Shown piece after piece: positions 44,294 to 52,000 of a stretch of 64,000 nt of DNA. Position 1 is the first letter of the stretch, and every line of letters starts with the position of its first letter. Below the pieces are notes generated by a model, which saw only the letters and a list, made by a program, of their open reading frames with translations, had not been told where the DNA came from and ran no database searches. The stretch is taken from assembly GCF_024198215.1 (NCBI RefSeq), contig NZ_JAKCFA010000022.1:1-64000 (forward strand). The letters are read 5' to 3'. This DNA comes from Myxococcus qinghaiensis. Its GTDB lineage: Bacteria > Myxococcota > Myxococcia > Myxococcales > Myxococcaceae. Made by a program: the position numbers and the translations under genes.

Positions 44294-45199
44294 ATGCAGA
44301 CGAAACGGATGTCTTCGTTCCTCGCCCTGCTGTTCGTGGGGCTCTCCGCATGTGGCGAGGGCGAGGCGGTGACGGACGCGCCCGAGGTGCTCGACACGAG
44401 CACGGCCGAGCTGAACACCGCCATCTACAACCGGGCACGCGCCTACGCGTCGGCCCATCCCACGCGAGACGGCGGCACGTGGGACCAGTGGTGTGCGTCG
44501 CTGATGTGGCGCTTCGGCGGATTCCCCGAGTCCTCCGCGCGGCCGTCGGCCATCGAGGCCTACCACGCGTCGACGCGGCAGCCGTACTCCGCCTCCCAGG
44601 CTCCCGCGGGCGCGTTCCACTGGTGGGACATCGGCTCGTTCGGACACGTGGGCCTGGACCTCAACGGCGGCGGCACCACTGTCTTCATGGCGACGCGGAA
44701 GCTGTCGCAGAGCTGGGGCAATGCCATCGGCATCAACAGCGTGTCCGGGTATTCGGCGGCTTCGGGCGCGCGGTATCTCGGCTGGTCGCTGGACTACGCG
44801 GGCAGCGTCATCCCGGACCACGGCCCGCTGCCCGGTGGTGGTGGCGGCGGCCTTCCCCGGACGTCCACGGAGGACGACGGAGTCCCCGGACCCATCTACT
44901 TCAAGCGCATCCAGACGGTGGGACAGCGGGACTTCGGCTACACGGGTCCCATCGACGGTGTCACCGGGCCCGTCACGGAGAAGATTCGCGTGAGAATCAC
45001 GGCGCGCGAGCTCAACCGCCGGGGCGGCCCGCGCACCTCCGCGCAGGATGATGGAATCCCGGGCGCCATCTACTGGCAGCGCGTCCAGACGGTAGGCCGG
45101 GAGTTCGGCTACACGGGGCCCATCGACGGGATTCCCGGTGCGAATACGTACAAGGCCGAGCACCGCATCTGTGGCTATGCCGTGAACCGGGCGTTCTAG
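44294..45199 (+). CDS. Lipoprotein with phage-lysin-like amidase domain and two C-terminal repeats
   Basis: 301 residues; ATG at 44294. Lipobox GLSAC. The catalytic-looking domain (about 40-175) contains DGGTWDQWCASLMWRFGGFP with a central Cys, then GAFHWWDIGSFGHVGLDLNG with a His. This is the Cys/His layout of CHAP-type peptidoglycan amidases, as seen in actinobacteria and their phages. After a poly-Gly linker come two copies of a roughly 50-residue repeat: EDDGVPGPIYFKRIQTVGQR with FGYTGPIDGVTG, and QDDGIPGAIYWQRVQTVGRE with FGYTGPIDGIPG. These are probably wall-binding units. A surface lipoprotein of this kind could act on prey walls; horizontal origin is likely. Confidence 0.78.
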   Translation: MQTKRMSSFLALLFVGLSACGEGEAVTDAPEVLDTSTAELNTAIYNRARAYASAHPTRDGGTWDQWCASLMWRFGGFPESSARPSAIEAYHASTRQPYSASQAPAGAFHWWDIGSFGHVGLDLNGGGTTVFMATRKLSQSWGNAIGINSVSGYSAASGARYLGWSLDYAGSVIPDHGPLPGGGGGGLPRTSTEDDGVPGPIYFKRIQTVGQRDFGYTGPIDGVTGPVTEKIRVRITARELNRRGGPRTSAQDDGIPGAIYWQRVQTVGREFGYTGPIDGIPGANTYKAEHRICGYAVNRAF

Positions 45200-45213
45200 C
45201 CGACACGGCCCCT

Positions 45214-45254
45214 GCCCTCGCGCTCACCGTGCCTTTGGCGCCGAGCGCGAGGGC
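45214..45254 (+). terminator. Terminator after hydrolase lipoprotein gene
   Basis: GCCCTCGCGCT (45214-45224) pairs perfectly with AGCGCGAGGGC (45244-45254) around a 19-base loop, 15 bases after the stop. Confidence 0.6.
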
Positions 45255-45275
45255 GGATGCGGTTACAGTCCGCTC

Positions 45276-46067
45276 ATGACTGTCCAGGCCACGGGCGTGC
45301 TGCTCGACATTGAAGGGGGCGTCGCGACGCTCACGCTGAACGACGCCGCGCGCCGCAACGCGATGACTCCCGAATTGGGAGACGCGCTGCGTGCGCGGGT
45401 GGAGGAACTGCGTCGGAGGGACGACGTGCGCGCCGTCGTCTTCGCCGGAGCGGGCGGCACCTTCTCCGCGGGTGGCGACCTCCAGATGCTGGAGCGACTG
45501 CGCCAGGTCCCCTTCGACGAGGCCCGGGGCTTCATGCTCGACTTCTACTCGCGCTATCTCAGCATCCTCGACCTGCCCGTGCCCACGGTGGCGGCGGTGG
45601 AGGGCGCGGCCATTGGCGCGGGGCTGTGCGTCGCGCTCGCATGCGACGTGTGCATCGTCTCCGAGGACGCGAAGCTGGCCCTCAACTTCGTGCAGCTCGG
45701 CCTGCATCCCGGCATGGGCGCCACGTATCTGGTGCCGCTGCGAGCGGGCCCCCAGCGCGCCGCGGAGCTGCTGCTCACGGGCCGTCGTTTCGATGGCCGA
45801 GAGGCGGTGCGGCTGGGGCTGGCGCTGGAGGCCACCGCCGCGACGCAGACCCGCACCCGCGCGAGCGCGCTCGCGACGAGCATCGCGGCGAACGCACCGC
45901 TGGCGACGCGTGGACTCAAGCAGCGCCTTGGCCTGGACCGCGCGGGACTCCAACGCGCGCTGAAGGAAGAGGCCCGACTCCAGGCGGAGAGCTACGGCAG
46001 CGCGGACCTGGGCGAAGGGCTCGCGGCGGCGGCGGCACGCAGGCCCCCAGTGTTCCAGGGACGGTAA
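45276..46067 (+). CDS. Crotonase-fold protein (enoyl-CoA hydratase/isomerase family)
   Basis: 263 residues. The fold is clear: VATLTLNDAARRNAMTPEL, VVFAGAGGTFSAGGDLQML with the first oxyanion-hole segment, AAVEGAAIGAGLCVALACDV with the second, and LGLHPGMGATYLVPL. The two glutamates of classical hydratases are not where expected: the ELA position is CVA, and the PE-I position is F-V in NFVQLGL. Hydration of crotonyl-CoA is therefore unlikely; isomerase, hydrolase or another crotonase activity may apply. It is monocistronic between a terminator and an Imm33-like gene. Confidence 0.85.
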   Translation: MTVQATGVLLDIEGGVATLTLNDAARRNAMTPELGDALRARVEELRRRDDVRAVVFAGAGGTFSAGGDLQMLERLRQVPFDEARGFMLDFYSRYLSILDLPVPTVAAVEGAAIGAGLCVALACDVCIVSEDAKLALNFVQLGLHPGMGATYLVPLRAGPQRAAELLLTGRRFDGREAVRLGLALEATAATQTRTRASALATSIAANAPLATRGLKQRLGLDRAGLQRALKEEARLQAESYGSADLGEGLAAAAARRPPVFQGR

Positions 46068-46162
46068 TCCGCCCATCGACGTGCTTCCTCGACGCGAGGG
46101 TTCGCGACATGCTGCCCGGCGGCACTCGCGGTGGACGCGGGGCAGCGGCGGGAGGGATGGAG

Positions 46163-46747
46163 ATGGGACAGCTTCGACTGGAGCGGCACCTGCACGGGGC
46201 GCACGTGGTGCTCATGTGCGCGGATGACGCGGAGGAACAGGCCGAGTGGGTGCTGAGCGTGCTCACGCGCCTGCCGCCCGGCGGCCTCATCCCCGGGCGC
46301 ACGCTGCGCTTCGGCTGGTCCAGTCTGCGCCTGGACCCGCGCGGGGACTCGCTGGTCGTGACGGAGCCCGACTTCGACGGCGATCCGCTGAACGACTGGC
46401 GCGACGACATCACCGTGACGCTGCGCATCCAGGGGCGGATGCTGGAGACGACGCAGACGGTAGGCACCGAGCCCTTGTTTCCTCGCTACGGAGACAAGGT
46501 CGCGGCCGTGCCCGGGTGGGACCGGAGTCACCGCGTCGCCATGGCGCGCGCCCGGGCCCCCGAGGGCACCGACTCCGGCTGGCTCATCGTCCCCCCCGGC
46601 CCTCCGGGCGATGAGACCTTCGAGACATTCCCCGTGTATTCCCTGCTGCGTCGGCGTCCCGCGTTGATGAGCGCGCTCGCCCTGCCGGGAGGCTGGGTGG
46701 CGGAGTTCGAGGACGACGCGCTCGTGGGCTACGGAAAGCCCGACTGA
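46163..46747 (+). CDS. Imm33/DUF2185-like protein
   Basis: 194 residues from the ATG at 46163, chosen because GGGAGGG ends six bases before it; ATG 46157 is too close to that site. The C-terminal part fits the Imm33 (DUF2185) family of immunity-like proteins: ETFPVYSLLRRRPALMSALA, then LPGGWVAEFEDDALVGYG. The first 120 residues resemble a SUKH/DUF-type alpha/beta domain (HVVLMCADDAEEQAEWVLSV, FGWSSLRLDPRGDSLVVTEP). No toxin gene is adjacent, so a role in toxin immunity is only inferred from the family. Confidence 0.65.
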   Translation: MGQLRLERHLHGAHVVLMCADDAEEQAEWVLSVLTRLPPGGLIPGRTLRFGWSSLRLDPRGDSLVVTEPDFDGDPLNDWRDDITVTLRIQGRMLETTQTVGTEPLFPRYGDKVAAVPGWDRSHRVAMARARAPEGTDSGWLIVPPGPPGDETFETFPVYSLLRRRPALMSALALPGGWVAEFEDDALVGYGKPD

Positions 46748-46823
46748 GAATCGGCGTCCGCGTCAGGTACGCTCCGGGCGCACCGTCCTGGCCCCAACTC
46801 AAAAACGCGAAGACCCGAACCTC

Positions 46824-47555
46824 ATGACCAAGCTCAATCAGATCATCGCCGTCGAGAAGGGCGTCAAGAACCGCTCCCAGCAGGAGCTGACGCAGGCCCA
46901 CCACGACCTCCAGAAGCCGCAGCTGCTCAACGGCATCTCCCGCACCTATCAGCCCCGTGACGAAGAGGGTGAGCGCTTCCCTCCTGAGTCCACGCGCGTG
47001 CAGGTGCGCACCGACGACGTGCTGAAGAAGACGAAGGAAATTCTCACCCGGCTCTTCGACGTCACCGCCACCAAGGACCTCACCAACTGTCACGCCAAGG
47101 CGGACGTGCGTGTCGATGGCAAGGTGCTCCTCAAGGGCGCCCCCGCCACGTACCTCCTCTTCCTGGAGAAGCAGCTCGTCGACCTGCAGACCTTCGTGAA
47201 GAAGCTGCCCACGCTGGACCCGTCGGAGTCCTGGGTTCCGGACCCGGCGCAGGGCCTGTGGGCCACCGAGTCCGTGCAGACGGCGAAGACGAAGAAGGTC
47301 CCCCGCAACCACGTGAAGGCCGAGGCCACCGAGAAGCACCCCGCCCAGGTGGAGGTCTATTACGAGGACATCGTCGTCGGTTACTGGAAGACGGTGAAGT
47401 ACTCGGGCGCCCTCCCCGCCGTCCGGGTCAACGAGCTGGTGGAGCGCGTGGAGAAGCTCCAGCAGGCGGTCAAGTTCGCGCGCGAGGAAGCCAACGCCGT
47501 GGAGGTGGAAGAGATGAAGTCGGGTGAGGTTCTCCTCGGCTATCTCTTCGGCTAG
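46824..47555 (+). CDS. DUF7873-type protein next to tRNA-like RNAs
   Basis: 243 residues, cytoplasmic. It belongs to a strongly conserved family also seen in actinobacteria, with NQIIAVEKGVKNRSQQELTQ, LLNGISRTYQPRDEEGE, RLFDVTATKDLTNCHAKADV, TYLLFLEKQLVDLQTFVKKL, KVPRNHVKAEATEKHPAQVE and KFAREEANAVEVEEM. The function is unknown; the high conservation and many Lys/Arg/His blocks would suit a nucleic-acid-related role, but no known catalytic motif is seen. No hairpin separates its stop from two tandem permuted tRNA-like structures that start about 55 bases downstream on the same strand, and a terminator follows those. Co-transcription is plausible. Confidence 0.8.
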   Translation: MTKLNQIIAVEKGVKNRSQQELTQAHHDLQKPQLLNGISRTYQPRDEEGERFPPESTRVQVRTDDVLKKTKEILTRLFDVTATKDLTNCHAKADVRVDGKVLLKGAPATYLLFLEKQLVDLQTFVKKLPTLDPSESWVPDPAQGLWATESVQTAKTKKVPRNHVKAEATEKHPAQVEVYYEDIVVGYWKTVKYSGALPAVRVNELVERVEKLQQAVKFAREEANAVEVEEMKSGEVLLGYLFG

Positions 47556-47609
47556 ACTCAGCCGCGCAGTCCTTTCGGAGTACAAGCTCAAACTCAGCAG
47601 CAAGTTGAC

Positions 47610-47720
47610 GCCGAGCGTTCCCGGGTCGCCTTCAGTGCAGGTTCAAGCCCTGCCCCCGCCATCTCCTACGGCGGGGTAGCCCAACTGGTAGAGGCAAGCG
47701 ACATCAAGGGCCCGCGAAGC
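47610..47720 (+). ncRNA. Circularly permuted tRNA-like RNA, copy 1
   Basis: All arms of a tRNA are present but in permuted order. Anticodon-stem 3' strand GTCGC (47625-47629); variable loop CTTCAGT; T arm GCAGG-TTCAAGC-CCTGC (47637-47653); acceptor 3' strand CCCCGCC (47654-47660) and A; nine-base connector; acceptor 5' strand GGCGGGG (47670-47676); T-A at positions 8-9; D arm GCCC-AACTGGTAGA-GGC (47679-47695) with the canonical GG; anticodon-stem 5' strand GCGAC (47698-47702). Acceptor 7/7, T stem 5/5 and anticodon stem 5/5 pairs are Watson-Crick. Beyond the anticodon stem, CCC/GGG and GCG/CGC extend the helix. No acceptor partner exists in the normal order. Could be a Y-RNA-like tRNA mimic or a permuted tRNA gene. 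Confidence 0.65.
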
Positions 47721-47779
47721 ACCCCACGCTCAAATTCTCACTCCAGACTCAGCATTCGCTGTCGCAGGTCCGATCTACC

Positions 47780-47889
47780 GACTCCGCCCTTCTCCCCGAG
47801 ATGCTGGTGCAATTCCAGCCCGCCGCTTCACTCGCTTGCGCGGCGGTCGTTCAATCGCAGGACACGGGGCATCACACTGAGGCGAAGTC
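47780..47889 (+). ncRNA. Circularly permuted tRNA-like RNA, copy 2
   Basis: Same permuted order as copy 1. Anticodon-stem 3' strand CCCCG (47794-47798); AGAT; T arm GCTGG-TGCAATT-CCAGC (47803-47819); acceptor 3' strand CCGCCGC (47820-47826); 13-base connector; acceptor 5' strand GCGGCGG (47840-47846); TC; D arm GTTC-AATCGCA-GGAC (47849-47863, one G-T pair); A; anticodon-stem 5' strand CGGGG (47865-47869). Acceptor 7/7, T 5/5, anticodon 5/5. An outer helix follows: CGCC (47785-47788) / GGCG (47881-47884) and GAC (47780-47782) / GTC (47887-47889). The D loop lacks GG and the T loop is not canonical, so it cannot be an ordinary tRNA. Its primary sequence differs widely from copy 1. Confidence 0.55.
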
Positions 47890-47923
47890 TTAAACGTGCG
47901 GGCCTCACAAATGGCAGCACCCC

Positions 47924-47956
47924 GAGCCCGGTCAGGAGGACACCCTGATCGGGCTC
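47924..47956 (+). terminator. Terminator of the DUF7873/tRNA-like RNA unit
   Basis: GAGCCCGGTCAGG (47924-47936), loop AGGACAC, CCTGATCGGGCTC (47944-47956): 13 pairs with one G-T, followed by CTATTTG. It lies 35 bases after the second tRNA-like structure. Confidence 0.7.
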
Positions 47957-48074
47957 ACCTATTTGTCTCGTCGAAACTTCCAGCGCGGCTGTTTCACCTG
48001 GCGAACACGTCCCACCGTGGCGGCTCACATGGGGTTGCTCCCGGCGCGCGGTGCGACTTCAATGCGGAGTCGCG

Positions 48075-48728
48075 ATGCTGTTCGGAAGCAAGACGCCGCC
48101 GTCCCGTTCGGAGCTCGTCACCGAGGCGGACCTGGCGCGCTCGAAGGGCCGGCTGAACAAGGCCATCTCCGGTTACAGGAAGGCGCTGGAGCTGGAGCCT
48201 AAGGATGCGGTGGTGCTGGGAAAGCTCGCGCCGCTGCTGGCCCGGGTGAAACAGCCGGAGGCCGCGCTGGAGAGCTTCCGCGCCGCGGCCCAGGTGCACC
48301 TGGACAAGGGCTTCGCGGACAAGGCGCTCGCCGTGTATGCGCAGGCGGCGGAGCTGTTCCCCCGGGAGCTGGACCTCTGGCGCCAGGTGTCTAAGCTCCA
48401 CGTCGTGAAGGGACACCGCGCGGAGGCGGTGAAGACGCTGCTGCGGGGCCGGCTCCACTTCCATCGAGGCTCCGAGCGGCCCGGCGCCATCCTTCTCTTG
48501 CGAGAGACGCTGGCGCTGGACGCGACGCTGTTCGAGGTGAAGCTGGACCTGGCGCTGCTGCTGGCGCGACAGAAGCAACGGGACGAGGCGCTCGCGGTGC
48601 TGGAGCCCCTGGCTTCGGAGGCGAAGAGCCGCCGTCACGTGCGCAAGTTGAGGTGGACGCAAGCGCAGGTGACGCCGGGCGTGGGCACGTTCGCGGCGTG
48701 GCTGTTCGCGGCGCTGCTGGGCCGCTGA
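48075..48728 (+). CDS. TPR protein
   Basis: 217 residues from the ATG at 48075, with GGAG five bases upstream. About four tetratricopeptide helices pairs: DLARSKGRLNKAISGYRKAL, KLAPLLARVKQPEAALESFR, DKGFADKALAVYAQAAELFP, and a later ARQKQRDEALAVLEPLA. The last 15 residues (GTFAAWLFAALLG) are hydrophobic and may anchor it in the membrane by the tail. No signal peptide, so it is cytoplasmic-facing. A scaffold role is likely; the partner is unknown. It is separated from the RNA unit by that unit's terminator. Confidence 0.8.
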   Translation: MLFGSKTPPSRSELVTEADLARSKGRLNKAISGYRKALELEPKDAVVLGKLAPLLARVKQPEAALESFRAAAQVHLDKGFADKALAVYAQAAELFPRELDLWRQVSKLHVVKGHRAEAVKTLLRGRLHFHRGSERPGAILLLRETLALDATLFEVKLDLALLLARQKQRDEALAVLEPLASEAKSRRHVRKLRWTQAQVTPGVGTFAAWLFAALLGR

Positions 48729-48731
48729 GCG

Positions 48732-48844
48732 TCAGTCCTTGAAGGCGATGGTGGCCGCGCCCGACTGGAGGTAGAGGAACAGGGGCACCCCACCAGTCCC
48801 AGCAGCGACGCGAGTCCCATCGAGATACCTGGAGCGCCAGCCCA
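48732..48844 (-). pseudogene. Possible 3' remnant of a lost gene
   Basis: The minus frame ending in a TGA at 48732 reads WRSRYLDGTRVAAGTGG, then VPLFLYLQSGAATIAFKD, with strongly GC-rich third positions in the last 18 codons. No start is visible nearby and the frame further upstream is only the shadow of the large plus-strand gene. It may be the C-terminal scrap of a deleted gene, or chance. Confidence 0.25.
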
Positions 48845-49013
48845 CCGGACGCGCCGCGCCTGGGGTCAAACGCTCGTCCCGCGCGGAGGACGACTCGTCA
48901 CCGGCGTCGGCGCTTCCGTCACATCCCAGCCCTCGCTGTCGACACGTCCCGCTACGACACGGTCCTCCAGTGCCTCCGGCGTTCTCCGGCGGCCCGTTGC
49001 GAGGAGCGTGTCC

Positions 49014-52000
49014 ATGCATCGCCCGATATCCATCCGAAGCCTCTTCCTGGCGAGCGCCCTCACCCTGGCCTTCGTGCCCGGGTGTCAGGACGCCCCGCCG
49101 CCCGATGACCTCCCTCCCGAGCCGCTGGGTGCCATCACCCAGGGCCTCACCTGCGGCGACAGCCTCATCCCCGCGATGACGTCCGGCGATGCCCCGAGCG
49201 GGCTCGCCATCGCCTCCAGCCAGCTCAGCGCCTCCAACCCCGGGTGGATGGCGCTGGACGGCAGCGACACCACCATGTGGCTCTCCGCGAGCGGCCAGTC
49301 CACCGCGTGGCTCACCTACGAGTTCTTCAACGGGCCCAAGACCGTCACGCACTACGCCATCCGGTTCTCCAACGGCGCGGTCAACGCAAGAGCCCCCCGG
49401 GACTGGACGCTGCAGGGCTGGTCCGGCTCCGCGTGGAACACGATTGACTCGCGCACGATCCAGACGAACTGGGGTGGCAGCGAGCAGCGCGAGTTCGCCG
49501 TCGCGGCTCCGACGGCCTACGCCAAGTACCGCCTGGTGGTGACGGAGGACAATGCGACTGGCACAGGCGTGGATGTCCTCTCCATCGGCAAGCTGAGCTT
49601 CTACAACTGCGCCTGCGCCGCCAACGTCAACCAGGTGCCGGACATGACGAGCGCGACCGCGCCCTCCGGCATCGTCACGGCCTCCGGCGTCATCGAGGCG
49701 GACCCGGAATATGCCGCCTGGAAGGCGTTCGACAGCGTGGCCACCGGCGCGTCCATGTGGATCTCCGCAATCGCCCAGACTCCAGCGTGGGTGGCTTATG
49801 AGTGGCCGGACGGGCCTCGCATCATCAGCCGGTACGCCATCAAGTACGCCAACGGAGACGTCACCACGCGCGCGCCCAAGAACTGGACCTTCCAAGGCTG
49901 GAACGGCAGCGCGTGGGTGACGGTCGACACGCGCGTCGACGAGATGAACTGGTTGGGCTCGGAGCGGCGCGAGTACACGCTCAGCACCCCGAGGAACTTC
50001 AGCAAGTTCCGGCTGAACGTGACGGACGACAATGATTCTCGCACCGGGGTCGAGGTCATCTCCCTGGCACGGCTGGAGCTGCTCGGCTGCGTGCGCGACA
50101 CGGTGGCGCCCATCGTCCCGGTCTTCACCGGCCTCACGCCCGCCTCTCCCAGCACGCAGACCAGCACGACGCTCGCCGGAACCACGGAGGCGGGCGCCAC
50201 CGTGCGACTCTTCTCCGGGAGCAGCTGCGCTGGCAGCCCCCTCGCGAGCGTGACGGCCAACGCCTCGGGCATCTTCACCCGGGCCTTCACCATGACGGCC
50301 AACACCACGAGCACCTTCTCCGCGAAGGCCGAGGACTCGGTGGGCAACCTCTCCGCGTGCTCCGCCGCCATCAGCTACGTGCATGACACCCTCGCCCCCG
50401 CCACGCCCTTCCAGCTCGCCTTCGTCCCCAATGGGGCGGGAACCCAGGTGAATCCCCTGCTCGAAGGGCGCACCGAGGCGGGCGCGCTCGTCCGCGTCTT
50501 CCAGAACCCCAGCTGCGGAGGCACGCCGCTGACCACCCTCACGGCGAATGCCACCACCGGCAACTTCAGCCTCAACCTGTCCGTGGGGACCAACTCCGTG
50601 ACGACGTTCACGTTGCGCGCCGTGGATGCCGCCGGAAACACCTCGGGCTGCTCGCCGACGGTGGCGTATACGAATGACACCCTCGCGCCGCTGCCGCCCA
50701 CCCTCCTCCCGGGACTGGTGGCCTTCCCCCAGGCGCCCTTCGTCAGCGCGGTGCGCGCGACGGCCGAGCCGCGGACCCGAATCATCCTCTTCTCGAACGC
50801 GGGCTGCACCCTCCCCATGGGCACGGAGGTGCCGCTGGACAATGCGGGAGTCGCGCTGGTGCCGCTGCTCGCCAACCAGGTGGGCGTCACCGTCTTCATG
50901 CGGGTCCGGGATGCCGCGGGCAATCAGTCCGCCTGCACGTCCTTCACGGAGACCTGCGGCCTGGGCTTCCTGGACTGCGATGGCAATCCGGGCAACGGGT
51001 GTGAGACCTCGATGATGGACGACGCGGCGAACTGCGGCGCGTGCGGCACCGTGTGCGGCGGCGCGGCCTCCGCCAGCGGCGTCTGCGGCGCGGGGACGTG
51101 TGGCCTTGGCTGCGCGGTGGGGACATTCGATTGCGACGGCAACGCGGTCAACGGCTGCGAGTCCTCCACGGCCTGCGCTCCTGGCGTGTGTCAGGTGACG
51201 CCGAACCGGGAGCTGCTCATCACCGACCTGTCCGTGGTGGAGGACCCGGTGCGGACCACCGGCAACGGCGTCTGGACGTTCGGCACGCTGATGCGCCGCA
51301 TGAACGGTGGACAGAACCCCTCCGAGCTGGTGCGAAACTGGCTGAAGACGTGGGAGCAGGACCAGTTCATCGAGGCTTCGTTCGTCGCCGCGCGCCCCCG
51401 CATCCGTCCCGACGTGCTCGGTCCCTGGGAGTCCCGCAGCGGAGGCCCCAACGCGCCGCTCGACTTCAACACGGCGCCGTTCCGGCTGCTCGCCATCGTC
51501 AACCGCATCGACCTGCGCAGCGAGGGCACGCACTCGGGCGAGGGCCGCTTCGTCTTCGGCGTCACCACGCCCTCCGGCCAGCCGATGCCGTTCACCGTCA
51601 TCCTGGAGTACATGCTGCCCGGCGATGGGCCGGAGGACATCCAGCGCTGGGCTCGTGACTGGCACGATCTGGGCACGCTGAGCCTCGGGACGACCGCCTA
51701 CAACACGAAGCTCCAGGCACTCACGGACCGCTTCACCCAGTCCTTCGTGGCACCGGGACACTTCATGGGCAGCGCCATCCATCAGGTGCGCACCAATGAG
51801 AACGTGTTGGACCCGCTGTGGGAGCTGCGCGAGTTCCACTTCGGGCCCACTGGCCTGGCGCCTGCGCCCGTGGCCCTCACGCCGGAGCTCTTCCACGCCG
51901 GCACGCCCCTGGTGACGAACTACGTGCAGCAGAACCTGGCGCCCCTGATGAGCGGCACGCATGTGGTGCCGGCCTTCTTCGAGGGACAGCCCTTCCTCGC

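Noticed and set aside
47670-47789. Reading the acceptor 5' strand at 47670 as the start of a normal-order tRNA with CTCCGCC (47782-47788) as its 3' acceptor strand
   Set aside because: The acceptor pairs (one G-T), but the segment that should be the T arm before it (47765-47781) pairs at only three of five positions and there is no anticodon stem. The permuted fold uses far better stems.
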